Origin: JAVKBW01 sp040222995
GTDB lineage: Bacteria; Pseudomonadota; Alphaproteobacteria; UBA8366; Aestuariispiraceae
NCBI GenBank assembly: GCA_040222995.1
Contig: JAVKBW010000019.1
Coordinates: forward strand, 62,001 to 126,000
Direction: 5' to 3'
DNA length: 64,000 nt
The notes beneath the pieces are model-generated. The model was not told the DNA's origin, searched no databases, and saw only the letters and a list, made by a program, of their open reading frames with translations. The translations under genes and the position numbers were made by a program. Of the stretch, positions 1 through 8,752 are shown piece after piece (within the stretch, counting starts at the first letter, position 1; each line of letters opens with the position of its first letter).

Positions 1-411
1 CGCGACTTCGCTGTCTGTGCGGCCGATTGGCGGGGTCATGCGAATGTTGTCGACGCCGATCTGGTGCCGGCGCAATTCGTGGATGGGTAGATTGAACTCC
101 ACGCCTTCGGTCGCCGCGACGTAATAGAAGGCCGGCACGGCGTTGAAGATCATGCCGTCGGAATTCATCCAGATCCCCGCTATCCGGTCTTTCTTCCGAA
201 CCACCACTTCTTCGTTGGGGCCGCGAACGACGACGACGACATCCCCGTCGTCTTTCGTCGTGCCGAACAACAGCAGTTCCGTTCCGGTGAACCCGGTTGT
301 GATGGCGATAAGATGGCTCGACAGATCGGCGACAAGCGGTTCGCTCGCGCGCGCCTGGATCGGCATAAATATCGATGAGACAACAGCGAAAAGGAAAAGC
401 CGTTTCAACAT
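1..411 (-). CDS. TIGR02186-like exported protein (partial, C-terminus outside window)
   Basis: The reading frame starts at an ATG on the minus strand and runs off the left edge, so only about 137 N-terminal residues are visible. The first ~23 residues are a signal peptide or membrane anchor ending near QARA. The body has short beta-rich stretches such as TELLLFGTTKDDGDVVVVVRG and VAATEGVEFNLP. This pattern, directly downstream of a TauE/SafE permease, matches the TIGR02186 family of putative transmembrane proteins that accompanies sulfite-exporter-like permeases. Its ATG overlaps the TGA of the permease gene (TGATG), so the two are probably translationally coupled. The molecular function is unknown; a role with the permease in handling sulfur compounds is inferred from the pairing only. 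Confidence 0.65.
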   Translation of the reverse strand, partial: MLKRLFLFAVVSSIFMPIQARASEPLVADLSSHLIAITTGFTGTELLLFGTTKDDGDVVVVVRGPNEEVVVRKKDRIAGIWMNSDGMIFNAVPAFYYVAATEGVEFNLPIHELRRHQIGVDNIRMTPPIGRTDSEVA

Positions 412-1334
412 CAGTGTTGCCCCGGCTGGCCGATAGAGAAAACCTCACTGGGCGTAACAACCAGATCGAACAGAAGTTTTCCGCAGACCAGTAGCACAAG
501 TGCGGCAAGCAGCCCGCGCAATTCTTCCCCGCGCAGTTTCGAGCCGAGCCGCGTGCCGATCTGGGCGCCGACGACCGCCCCGACGAGCAGCAGCATGGCC
601 AGAACGATATCAACGGTCTGATTGAGATAGGCCTGCAGGAACGTCGCATTGGCGGTGACGAAGATGATCTGAAACAGCGAGGTGCCGATCACGATCGATG
701 TCGGCATGCCGAGCAGGTAAATCATCGCCGGCAACATCACGAAGCCGCCGCCGACACCCATGATGGCGGACAATACGCCGACCACAAAACCGATAAGCAG
801 CGGCAGAATGGCGCTGATGTAAAGTCGCGAACGGTGAAACCGCATCTTGAACGGCAGGCGGTGAAGCCAGTTGTGTTCATGCAGTTTGCGGCGCGGCTTG
901 CCGCCGGCGGCCTTTGTTTGCCGTATCGTGCGAACGCTCTCAAATAGCATCAGAGCGCCAATCGATCCGAGAAAGACAACATAGGATAGCTTGATGACGA
1001 GGTCGATCTGACCCAGCGTCCGAAGAAACGCGAACAGAAAAACGCCCGCAGTCGACCCGACGAGACCGCCGATCAACAGGATGGTCCCCATTTTGAGATC
1101 GACATTGCCGCGTTGCCAGTGCGCCATCACGCCGGAAACGGACGATGCGACAATCTGGTTTGCCTGCGTTCCCACGGCAACGGCCGAAGGGACACCGAGG
1201 AGAATCAGCAAAGGCGTCATCAGAAATCCGCCGCCGACCCCGAAAATTCCGCTCATCAGTCCGACGCCGATCCCCATTCCGAGAATCAGGAATATGTTCA
1301 CTGACATTTCGGCAATTGGTAGATAGATGTGCAT
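411..1334 (-). CDS. TauE/SafE (TSUP) family anion permease
   Basis: This is a 307-residue polytopic membrane protein with two related halves, each containing a glycine-rich GVGGGF motif (about residues 32-37 and 195-200), the hallmark of the TauE/SafE sulfite exporter family. Hydrophobic helices are spread over the whole length apart from a basic loop near residues 140-165. Family members move sulfite, sulfoacetate or other sulfur-containing anions across the inner membrane. The substrate cannot be read from sequence, but coupling to the TIGR02186-like gene and the TusA-like gene upstream on the other strand supports sulfur metabolism. An alternative start at Met10 (position 1307) is possible; neither start has a strong ribosome binding site. 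Confidence 0.85.
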   Translation of the reverse strand: MHIYLPIAEMSVNIFLILGMGIGVGLMSGIFGVGGGFLMTPLLILLGVPSAVAVGTQANQIVASSVSGVMAHWQRGNVDLKMGTILLIGGLVGSTAGVFLFAFLRTLGQIDLVIKLSYVVFLGSIGALMLFESVRTIRQTKAAGGKPRRKLHEHNWLHRLPFKMRFHRSRLYISAILPLLIGFVVGVLSAIMGVGGGFVMLPAMIYLLGMPTSIVIGTSLFQIIFVTANATFLQAYLNQTVDIVLAMLLLVGAVVGAQIGTRLGSKLRGEELRGLLAALVLLVCGKLLFDLVVTPSEVFSIGQPGQH

Positions 1335-1559
1335 GACGCGTGATTGCGCTTTCGCAGGCCGGAAGATGATTTGGAGTCAAGGTGTTAGAATCGTTATTGA
1401 ACACCTGTTCGCGAGAATTGTCGAATGCGGAATTGGATTATTGCCTTTTGGCGCTACTGATTTTACGCAAATGGCATGACATGACGGGCAGCATGACTTA
1501 GTAGACAACGCCGACAGACCCGTTCAGGGACATGACAGAGCGACAAGACAGAAATCAGA

Positions 1560-1796
1560 ATGGTTGATTGGGAATTAGATGCGAAAGGGCTTGTCTGCCC
1601 GTTGCCGGTGCTGAAAGCCCGCAAGGCGATGAAGCAGCTTGAAATCGGTGAGCGGCTGCGGATTGAAGCAACGGATCCGGGATCCGTGCAGGACATGGAT
1701 TCCTTCTGCGCGAGCCAGGGCCACAAGCTGATCGAAAGCGGCGAACACGACGGCGTTTTTACGTTCGTCGTTCAGAAGGCCGAGAAACCGGGGTGA
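1560..1796 (+). CDS. TusA-family sulfurtransferase / sulfur carrier
   Basis: This 78-residue protein has the compact TusA fold and the diagnostic CPLP (Cys-Pro-x-Pro) motif at about residues 13-16, where the Cys carries a persulfide. TusA-like proteins relay sulfane sulfur between desulfurases, tRNA thiolation enzymes and dissimilatory sulfur oxidation systems. Length is normal for the family. It is divergent from the TauE/SafE permease, and the ~225 bp between them should hold both promoters. It could be the housekeeping TusA or a pathway-specific paralog; with a sulfur-type permease nearby and no tRNA-thiolation genes in view, a carrier role in inorganic sulfur handling is the better inference. 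Confidence 0.85.
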   Translation: MVDWELDAKGLVCPLPVLKARKAMKQLEIGERLRIEATDPGSVQDMDSFCASQGHKLIESGEHDGVFTFVVQKAEKPG

Positions 1797-1805
1797 ATCG
1801 CTGTT

Positions 1806-2150
1806 TCAGCCCTTCTTCACGATTTCCGTCACGGAGACCGCCAGCCTGTCTTCCACAACAACGACTTCGCCGCGCGCAACGGCCGTGCCGCTGACCCGGA
1901 TTTCCACTGTATCGCCAACCTTCCGGTCGAGCTCGATAACGGCGCCGCGGCCGATTTTCAGCAGGTTGCTGACTTTCATTTCCGCCATGCCCAGAACGGC
2001 AGTCAGGTCGACACTGATATCGTTGATGGCGGCCGGCCGGCCGTTTACCGTCGCCGTAAGCGGCTTTCCCTCGCTGTCTTCCAACAGCTTCGCCATATCC
2101 GTCTCATTGCCCTGATCGGCTTCGCTGTCTACATCCGTTTCGTCAGACAT
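1806..2150 (-). CDS. fliN: Flagellar motor switch protein FliN (SpoA domain)
   Basis: This 114-residue protein consists of an acidic N-terminal tail of about 35 residues followed by a SpoA/FliN domain (ISVDLTAVLGMAEMKVSNLLKIGRGAVIELD and a C-terminal VEIRVSGTAVARGEVVVVEDRLAVSVTEI). FliN forms the bottom of the flagellar C-ring with FliM and FliG and takes part in switching and export. I chose the start at 2150 because it has an AAAGGA ribosome binding site about 8 bases upstream; a longer reading frame to 2192 lacks one. No other flagellar structural gene lies in the window, so the gene is isolated from a flagellar cluster here. A Maf-type glycosyltransferase gene 3 kb away is the only other motility-linked gene. 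Confidence 0.85.
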   Translation of the reverse strand: MSDETDVDSEADQGNETDMAKLLEDSEGKPLTATVNGRPAAINDISVDLTAVLGMAEMKVSNLLKIGRGAVIELDRKVGDTVEIRVSGTAVARGEVVVVEDRLAVSVTEIVKKG

Positions 2151-2334
2151 GCTGTAATGTCCTTTCACCTGCGCGGCGCCAGACGCCGGCATTCTTGCAT
2201 GTCGCTAGGATACCGTTGATTCCTTTAAGCGTCCAAGACTCGTTGGCTTTCGGGAATCGAGGTTTACTCGAGGCCTTGTGAATTTTCCGTGAGCGAGAAC
2301 TGCGATAGATTCGTACGTCGGGGGAACGTTAGTC

Positions 2335-3210
2335 GTGGATGATAATCTGAGTGAAGTCAGTAAGATAGCGGAAACAGTTATCGATTTCGGTATAGAGTAC
2401 GGCTTCCAGATTCTCGGTGCGATTGTCGTTCTCGTTATCGGGCTCAAGCTGTCGTCCTGGGCCGGCGGGCGCGTAACGCGTCTGTGCGAGGCGAAGAACA
2501 TCGACGTCACGCTGTCCCGGTTTATCGGCAACGTCGTGAAAATCGTGCTGGTCGTAACCGTCGCCATCATAACGCTGGGAAATTTCGGTATCACGATCGC
2601 GCCGTTCATCGCGCTTGCCGGTGCATCCGCGTTCGGCGCGACCATGGCGTTGCAGGGGCCGCTGTCCAACTACGGCGCCGGCCTGTCGATCATTCTGTCC
2701 AGACCTTTCGTGGTCGGCGATACGATCAACGTTCAGGGCGTCAGCGGCGTGGTGCACGAGATAACCCTTGCGCAGACCTACCTGTACGGCGAGGACAACG
2801 AAAGAATCAGTGTGCCGAACAAGGAAGTCGTCGGCCAGGTCATCGTCAATTCCAACCAGCGTCGGGTGGTACAGACGAAAATTCTGGTGGCGGATGAATC
2901 GAGGGCGCTTGAGGCGATCAATGCCATTACCCGGGCGCTTGATGAAAAAGGTGGTTTTTCCGAAGAGTCGAAACCGCTGGTGGGCATCCACGATTTCACC
3001 TATGGGGGGATTGTCATCGGGGTTCGCTACTGGGTCGAAAGCAGCAAATACTTCGCCAGTCGATATGCTGCCAATCGAATCGTTTTTGATTGTCTGAGAG
3101 AGGCGGGAATCGATCTGGTTTCATCCGCTGGCGGACCGCCCGGCGCTGTAATGCTGGACAGTCTTTCGGCGGATGACGATACACCGGGTCATCAGGAACC
3201 TGTTGCCTGA
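2335..3210 (+). CDS. MscS-family small-conductance mechanosensitive channel
   Basis: This 291-residue protein has three hydrophobic helices (about residues 24-42, 62-82 and 90-118). The third is the Gly/Ala-rich pore helix typical of MscS (IALAGASAFGATMALQGPLSN). It is followed by the beta domain (RPFVVGDTINVQGVSGVVHEI, then SVPNKEVVGQVIVN). The length matches the minimal MscS type (E. coli MscS is 286 residues). It opens under membrane tension to release solutes during hypo-osmotic shock. Translation begins at a GTG. The gene stands alone, divergent from fliN, and precedes a receiver-like gene after about 100 bp. Confidence 0.9.
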   Translation: MDDNLSEVSKIAETVIDFGIEYGFQILGAIVVLVIGLKLSSWAGGRVTRLCEAKNIDVTLSRFIGNVVKIVLVVTVAIITLGNFGITIAPFIALAGASAFGATMALQGPLSNYGAGLSIILSRPFVVGDTINVQGVSGVVHEITLAQTYLYGEDNERISVPNKEVVGQVIVNSNQRRVVQTKILVADESRALEAINAITRALDEKGGFSEESKPLVGIHDFTYGGIVIGVRYWVESSKYFASRYAANRIVFDCLREAGIDLVSSAGGPPGAVMLDSLSADDDTPGHQEPVA

Positions 3211-3310
3211 TAATTTTCGGAGTGTTTAAGTGGAGTGTCGTTGCACCGGTTTTTTTAGGGAGGAAACCACGCTGCTGTTGCAAGATAGCGGTGTGGCTTC
3301 GTTTGGTTAA

Positions 3311-3925
3311 TTGCGCACAATCGATCTGAGCAACATTCGGTTTCTGGTCTATGACCCAAACACGCATTCAAGGCATCTGATCTTGAATGTGTTGCGTGCG
3401 CTCAAGGCGCAGAGTCCGCGAGACGTGAACACGCTTAAGGATGCGCTTCGCAGCATCGAAACATCGCCGCCTGATATTTTTATCATGAACTGGTGGCGGG
3501 ATCACGAAGGCGAGGAAAAGCTGATCAAGGCCATCCGTTCGTCGAACGAAGACAAGATCAAGTTTTTGCCGATTATCGCCAGCAGCAGTTCGTCGACATC
3601 GACAAGCGTCACGATGGCGCGAAATGTCGGGATAAACGAATATCTGCTGAAGCCTTTCTCTCCGAAATCTCTGTATCTGCGGCTCGCCGCAGTCATTTCG
3701 AAGCCCAGGAATTATGTCCAGATCGGTGATTATTTCGGTCCGGACCGGCGTCGGCGTCAGACCGAGCTGGACGATCAGGACGACCGCCGCAAGGACGGCA
3801 AGCAGGGATCGCCGATCAAGCCGCCGGATATCCGTACCCGTCGCGAGTTCATGTCGCAGTCTGAAATCAACAAGATGATCAACCCGGATCACAAGCCGGA
3901 AGACGAGGACGACAACGCCGCATAA
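3311..3925 (+). CDS. Receiver-like protein lacking the phosphoacceptor Asp
   Basis: The 204-residue protein has a CheY-like receiver fold over residues 8-130 and a basic/acidic tail including GPDRRRR. The conserved Lys is present (LLKPF, Lys114), but the phosphoacceptor position reads FIMNW, so Asp is replaced by Asn60, and the acidic pair near the N-terminus is reduced to Asp15-Pro16. It is therefore a pseudo-receiver that probably cannot take phosphate from a histidine kinase and may work by protein contact. The GPDRRRR tail resembles that of small receiver proteins I associate with Rhodospirillales (from memory). The start codon is TTG. No kinase gene is adjacent. Confidence 0.7.
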   Translation: MRTIDLSNIRFLVYDPNTHSRHLILNVLRALKAQSPRDVNTLKDALRSIETSPPDIFIMNWWRDHEGEEKLIKAIRSSNEDKIKFLPIIASSSSSTSTSVTMARNVGINEYLLKPFSPKSLYLRLAAVISKPRNYVQIGDYFGPDRRRRQTELDDQDDRRKDGKQGSPIKPPDIRTRREFMSQSEINKMINPDHKPEDEDDNAA

Positions 3926-3947
3926 CACAGCCGGTTTCGCGTACCGG

Positions 3948-5327
3948 TCAGGCGAATACGCCTGCCAGATGGACGATATAGAGGAAGGCCACGATCAGAA
4001 TCGTGGAGGACGCGACATACCAGCCGTTCCATCCCCATGATGTCGTCCAGTTGGTTTGCCCCGAAAGTCGGGCCAGCATGAAAACCGTTGCCGAAAACGG
4101 CGACACCGAAGCGCCCTGACCCCACATGCCGAGCAGGGCGAGCGCCATCAGTTCAGGCGGGATGCCGATGATATGCGGAGGAAACAGCGTCGGGATCAGA
4201 ATGGCCGGAACGACGGGATGTACCCCCAGCGCATTTATCGCGCCGTGAAGGACGACCAGCACCGCCAGAAGTATGAAAGGCGCGCCGGCCCAGCCCAACG
4301 CGGTCGCTGCAACCGATTCCGGCGGTACGGCGATACCGATGCCCACCGCCAGAATATTCGCCGCACAAAACAGCGTGGCTTCGTTTCTCAGGCTGGGGAT
4401 TTCGGAAAGGATCGTGCGCAGGGTCGGCGTTTCCGGCGCGTCGATGCGGGGCCGACGGCGTATCAGCCGGAGCCAGACAAGAGAGAAGGGTGGCGCGATC
4501 AGGGCTATCGTGACCGGCACGCTCAGCCCTGCGACGTCGATGGCGAGCACGAAGGCCGACAGCAATGTCAGCAGGATCGTCAACAACGTCAGCCATTCGC
4601 GTCCGACAAGTGGTTTTGAATAATCCGGCGTTCTGACCGACGTGGTCTTGACCGGTGTCGCGGGCCGAACGAACAATCGGTCGGACAGCCAGCTCCAGCA
4701 CAACAGAACAGCAGACAGGCTGATGCCAACAGGCGCAATCGTTGACCAGCGTACGCTTGGCAGGACCGAGTAGATAACCACGGCGGCAACGAAAAACGGC
4801 GCCCAGCAGGTTGCCGATGCCAGCCCCTGGGCGAGTGCGCGGCCAAGCCGGCGCTGCAGGCGTTCTTCGGTGCCGGGTCGGATAAGCGACGACAGAAGGG
4901 TGATACCGGCAAGATTGAAGGTGATGGTGAGGAAATGCGCCGAAACCGCCGTCATGAGATAGCGCTGTCCGGGCGGCTGTCGCACCACCGTGTCTCGCAG
5001 GCCCAGCAGGCTGGGGCTGGTATTTGCCGGAATCCGCAAACAGAGAACGCCGCCGAAAAGCAGCAGAAACGGGATGGTCCGTTCAACGCCCTTCAACAAC
5101 GTTCCGGCCGTGTCATGTGCTAGATAGCCGGCGAAAACGCCAACGCTGGTCAGGATCGCCGCCGCGATCAGGTTCAGTCCGGCAACTCGTCTGATTTCAA
5201 TGCCGATAAACCCGATGACGCAGATGACGGCGATTTCCTTTGCATAGGCAACGCCCGCAATTGAATTCGCCAGTGCCGTTATCAGGAAAACGAGGAATAA
5301 TAGGATAGAGAAGACGTCGCGATGCAT
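3948..5327 (-). CDS. Polytopic inner-membrane protein of unknown function
   Basis: This 459-residue protein is hydrophobic throughout, with roughly ten to twelve predicted helices and a soluble loop near residues 220-235 and another near 280-300. No catalytic motif is recognisable. The two-half organisation and helix content are compatible with ion-transporter-superfamily permeases such as NhaD, ArsB or DctM-like proteins, but I cannot assign a family. A longer frame reaches 5354, starting at TTG, but a GGAGG lies inside it, upstream of the ATG at 5327, so I chose the ATG although its spacing is long. It is convergent with the receiver-like gene and gives no operon context. Confidence 0.7.
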   Translation of the reverse strand: MHRDVFSILLFLVFLITALANSIAGVAYAKEIAVICVIGFIGIEIRRVAGLNLIAAAILTSVGVFAGYLAHDTAGTLLKGVERTIPFLLLFGGVLCLRIPANTSPSLLGLRDTVVRQPPGQRYLMTAVSAHFLTITFNLAGITLLSSLIRPGTEERLQRRLGRALAQGLASATCWAPFFVAAVVIYSVLPSVRWSTIAPVGISLSAVLLCWSWLSDRLFVRPATPVKTTSVRTPDYSKPLVGREWLTLLTILLTLLSAFVLAIDVAGLSVPVTIALIAPPFSLVWLRLIRRRPRIDAPETPTLRTILSEIPSLRNEATLFCAANILAVGIGIAVPPESVAATALGWAGAPFILLAVLVVLHGAINALGVHPVVPAILIPTLFPPHIIGIPPELMALALLGMWGQGASVSPFSATVFMLARLSGQTNWTTSWGWNGWYVASSTILIVAFLYIVHLAGVFA

Positions 5328-5418
5328 GACGGCACAGTAAACGAAATCCTCCAACGGTCGACCACATTCCGTATCCGATACGGTTTGTCCGCTGTCGAAT
5401 CCGCTATACCGTTTTCCG

Positions 5419-7350
5419 ATGGCTGACCCGGTTTCACTTGAGAAGAATGTGGATGTGTTGCGCGATATCCTGTCGGGCGACGCGTTTCATGCGCTGACAT
5501 CCGCGCCCGCCGACAATGTCGAGCTGATTTCAGGCGATCGGGAAGGCGGCCCCAATATCGCGACCGCCAGCAGAAGGCTGTATCAGCCGGACGGTCAGCA
5601 CTATGCCGAAGATCAGGTGCGGGCGTTTCTGGAAAGCCCGAAACGGCTGTCGCTTGCGCCGGCGCCGCCGACGTCGGCCGCCGCATTCAGCGAAATGGCT
5701 GTTGCGCGCCTGTACGGACGATTTTCCGACCGCCTGATAAGGGACGATCGCGATCCCTCTCTTGCTGCAGGCTACCTTGTCAGTCTCGGTCTCGGGCTTG
5801 GCCTGCACCTGCCGATGCTGCTTGATGCGCTGCCGGTTCGAAACATCGTCATCGTAGAGCAATCGCCGGCGATCGTCCGGTTGAGCCTCGCCGTGCTGGA
5901 CTGGGCCGGAATGGCGGAGGAACTGGAACGCCGGGGTGGCCGGCTTCACCTGTTCATCGCCGGCAATCCGCAAACGGTATCCGCCCGGATATACGAAACG
6001 ATGCGTGGCGATGACATGCCGTTTCTGGACGGGTCGGTCATCTTTCCACACTACGCGACCTCATACCTCAACGAGGTCGCCGGGGCTTTTGCCACGGCCC
6101 TGCCGATGATCGGCGATCCGGTCGGGTTCCTTGAAGACGAGGCGCTGATGCTGCGCAACACGGCGGCGAACCTGAAAGCCGAACCGGACGGTATTCTGCG
6201 GCCCGGTTCCGGCACCGGCGCGGTATCGCCGGTCCCGGCCTTTATCGTCGGCAGCGGCCCGTCGATCGACAGTCAGATCGATACGATCGCAAAACACCGC
6301 AACGATGCTCTGGTCATTTCCGGCGGAACGGGTCTGAGCGTCCTGCTGGAAAACGGGATCACACCCGATCTGCATTGTGAAATAGAGAACGTGCCGGATA
6401 TCTACGCCGCCATTTTACAGTGCGCGGCCCGGCACGACTTGTCCGCCCTGACGCTTGTCGGCTCAGTGACGGTGGATCCTCGTGTCCCGCCGTTTTTCGG
6501 GTGGTTTCTGGGGGTGTTTCGCGATGTTCTCAGTTCGACCCGGGCGTTTGCCGACGGTTACAAGCCGCTGGAAATGGCGGGCCCGACCGTCACCAATCTG
6601 GCTTGCCGGACCGCAATCGCCGCCGGATGTTCGGAAATTTATTTGTTCGGAACCGATCTCGGGTCAATTGACCCGGAAAAGCACCATTCCGACGGATCGT
6701 TATACGCCTACAGTGATGATCCGTACTGGCAATCCGGCGCGCAAATGGAAAGCCTGTCGATACCGGCCGCGGGCAATTTTCGGGAAACGGTCTATACCAG
6801 CCGGGAGTTTCTGTTCACCAAACTGTATTTCGACACGCTGACACAGAATTTCCCCGCCGTTGCTTTCCGAAACTGCAGCGACGGTATGAGGATAGCCGGG
6901 GCAATACCGTTTGAGGCGCAGGCAGTGGCGCTCCCTTCGCTTCAGCCGTCGGTAAAGCAGGCCTTGCTGGACGGGCTCTCGGAACCGTGGCGGCAACATG
7001 ACGAAATCGATGGCGTTCTTGCGACGATACGCCAGGCGCTGGCCGGTGCTGCGGTCGATCTGCAATTCCAGGCGCGCGGATTGTCGGGCGAATCGGATTT
7101 GTCGATGCTGGCGGAGAACTTGAAGCCATTTCTGCACGATGGACAAATGGCTGATGGCGATGAATTGGACGCCATTGCGCGGTTCATGATGTCAGGAAGC
7201 GTGATGATGATAGTGCTGGCGGCGAATTCACTGCTGGGTCGTGTCGGTCCGGATGACCGGCAAGCCGTTATCGACGCAATGCTTGCCGAAATCGAAGACT
7301 TTGCCGGTTCAGCGGTACCTCTGTTCGATAGTGACGGTCAGGACGGTTGA
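5419..7350 (+). CDS. Maf/DUF115 family motility-associated glycosyltransferase
   Basis: This 643-residue protein has the central DUF115 (MAF_flag10) domain, seen as a Rossmann-like AFIVGSGPSID segment at about residue 275, ISGGTGLSVLLENGITPDL, and MAGPTVTNLACRTAIAAGCSEIYLFGTDLG. A second nucleotide-binding-like segment is YLVSLGLGLGLHLPMLL near residue 118. Maf proteins transfer nonulosonic acids (pseudaminic or legionaminic acid) onto flagellin in polarly flagellated bacteria. The domain is distantly related to 6-hydroxymethylpterin pyrophosphokinase MptE. No sugar biosynthesis genes are adjacent, so the donor sugar is unknown. It is convergent with the next gene. The start ATG has only a weak ribosome binding site. 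Confidence 0.8.
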   Translation: MADPVSLEKNVDVLRDILSGDAFHALTSAPADNVELISGDREGGPNIATASRRLYQPDGQHYAEDQVRAFLESPKRLSLAPAPPTSAAAFSEMAVARLYGRFSDRLIRDDRDPSLAAGYLVSLGLGLGLHLPMLLDALPVRNIVIVEQSPAIVRLSLAVLDWAGMAEELERRGGRLHLFIAGNPQTVSARIYETMRGDDMPFLDGSVIFPHYATSYLNEVAGAFATALPMIGDPVGFLEDEALMLRNTAANLKAEPDGILRPGSGTGAVSPVPAFIVGSGPSIDSQIDTIAKHRNDALVISGGTGLSVLLENGITPDLHCEIENVPDIYAAILQCAARHDLSALTLVGSVTVDPRVPPFFGWFLGVFRDVLSSTRAFADGYKPLEMAGPTVTNLACRTAIAAGCSEIYLFGTDLGSIDPEKHHSDGSLYAYSDDPYWQSGAQMESLSIPAAGNFRETVYTSREFLFTKLYFDTLTQNFPAVAFRNCSDGMRIAGAIPFEAQAVALPSLQPSVKQALLDGLSEPWRQHDEIDGVLATIRQALAGAAVDLQFQARGLSGESDLSMLAENLKPFLHDGQMADGDELDAIARFMMSGSVMMIVLAANSLLGRVGPDDRQAVIDAMLAEIEDFAGSAVPLFDSDGQDG

Positions 7351-7363
7351 TCCGCTCCGGGTA

Positions 7364-7891
7364 TCAGGAGGGGTGGGGTGTTTTCGAAATCGTTTTTGCC
7401 AGCGCGAAGGAGGCTTCCATGGCGGCAATGCCGTCGACGCGTCGCGCCAGATCGCGAATGATTGTCTCGACTTCCTGAAAATGCGTCTGGTAGGCCACGC
7501 GTTCGGCGATCACGGTCAACATCAGCACGCAATCGTGTGTCGTTTCAGGTTCCGCCGTGATCACTTCCGCTTCAGCGACAGCCGCGTGCTGGCGCAATTC
7601 CCTGTGCGTCGGGTCCGTCAGTTCGGCAATCCGCGTGACCGCCATGCGGGCGGCTTCGCGCGCCCGATAGGGTTGTTCTACCGTCGGTGAAATCACCGGC
7701 AGAAGATTGGGTTCCAAGTGGAAATAGTCGGCAAGCCGCTTGAATGCGGCGGCAAAGGGTTCAAGCTCGAACCGGCAGTCGTCTTCAAAGATCGACGCGC
7801 AGCCGAGGAGTTCCTCTGCCATCGCATCGCGGATTCTTTGAATATCGACGAGGGTCGCCACGAGCCGTTCCTTGTTGTTCACTCCATCCAA
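7364..7891 (-). CDS. Hypothetical protein
   Basis: I do not recognise this 175-residue protein. It is predicted soluble and mostly helical, rich in Glu and Ala, with no signal peptide, membrane helix or Cys motif. Short segments such as MAEELLGCASIFEDDCRFELEPF and VETIIRDLARRVDGIAAMEASFALA suggest packed amphipathic helices. The frame opens with a TTG and lacks a clear ribosome binding site; a GTG a few codons later is another candidate, so the start is uncertain. It is convergent with the Maf-type gene (13 bp apart) and lies downstream of the nitroreductase gene on the same strand, so it may be the last gene of that unit. Confidence 0.6.
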   Translation of the reverse strand: MDGVNNKERLVATLVDIQRIRDAMAEELLGCASIFEDDCRFELEPFAAAFKRLADYFHLEPNLLPVISPTVEQPYRAREAARMAVTRIAELTDPTHRELRQHAAVAEAEVITAEPETTHDCVLMLTVIAERVAYQTHFQEVETIIRDLARRVDGIAAMEASFALAKTISKTPHPS

Positions 7892-7954
7892 TCCAATTGC
7901 TGAACCGGTGGCAAGCGATAGAACTGTTAAATTTCGATATTTCCGATCACATTT

Positions 7955-8752
7955 TCAGTCGAGCCTGAATCCCCTGGCTTTTATGAAGGTGCCGAATTTC
8001 TGTCTCTCCGGTTTCGAATACTGATCGGTTTTCTGTTTCGACCAGACAACGCCTTCAAGCCGGGTCCGTCTTTCATCATAGGCGTCAACGTGTTTCGCCG
8101 TTCCGTCATCATCGTAGCGGTCGGTATGGATAACGGCGTCCAGCGGCAGCCGGGCGCGCGGCGCGGGGGTTTCTGCCGGATAACCGACCGCGATGCCGAC
8201 AGCGGGAAAGACATGATCCGGCAATCCCAGTAGATCGCTGACCTCTTCGGGCCGGTTCCGAACCGCGCTGATCGGGCAGCATCCCAGGCCAATAGATTCC
8301 GCCGCGATCAGAAACCCCGCGAGCGCGATCCCCGCATCCATGACCGGATTGTAGAATGCGTCGAGATGATCGTTCACGAAGGGCGTGTCCCGCATCGAAT
8401 GGATCTGCCGTTGGCGTCGGTTGTTGCCGCAGATCACCAGAAGCGACGGGACTTCCTTTATCCACGGCTGGGCCAATTCCCCTGACGCCAGAATATCGAT
8501 CAGCTTCCGGTGCGTTTCTTCATTCTGAACAATAATGATATCGCGCTGCTGCAGGTCGCTTTTCGACGGCGTCGTCAGGGTGATCGTCGCCAGCGTCCGA
8601 AGTGTCTCGAACGCAACTTTCCGGCCAGAAAACTTTCGGATCGACGTTCTTCCAGACAGTTGCTGCCAGACATCGGGTATTTCATCCGGCAGGGCCAGCG
8701 GACCTGTCTCGCCGAACCGGCGTTCCAGGTTTTTCATCAGGGTGTCTGCCAT
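7955..8752 (-). CDS. Nitroreductase-family flavin oxidoreductase (NfsA-like)
   Basis: This 265-residue protein has the nitroreductase FMN fold: RTSIRKFSGRKV near residue 35 (phosphate-binding Arg-Ser-x-Arg), DAGIALAGFLIAAESIGLGCCPISAVRN in the middle, and HVFPAVGIAVGYPAETPAPRARLPLDAVIH, typical of the NfsA/FRP branch. Such enzymes use NAD(P)H and FMN to reduce nitroaromatics, quinones or flavins; the physiological substrate is unknown. The ATG has an AGGAGAG ribosome binding site, and its first 16 bases overlap the end of the upstream Gfo/Idh/MocA gene, so the two form an operon. Confidence 0.85.
   Translation of the reverse strand: MADTLMKNLERRFGETGPLALPDEIPDVWQQLSGRTSIRKFSGRKVAFETLRTLATITLTTPSKSDLQQRDIIIVQNEETHRKLIDILASGELAQPWIKEVPSLLVICGNNRRQRQIHSMRDTPFVNDHLDAFYNPVMDAGIALAGFLIAAESIGLGCCPISAVRNRPEEVSDLLGLPDHVFPAVGIAVGYPAETPAPRARLPLDAVIHTDRYDDDGTAKHVDAYDERRTRLEGVVWSKQKTDQYSKPERQKFGTFIKARGFRLD

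Noticed and set aside
1475..1536. Four CATGAC copies upstream of the tusA-like gene as an operator array
   Set aside because: Spacing is irregular and the hexamer is short; with no matching regulator it is most likely chance.
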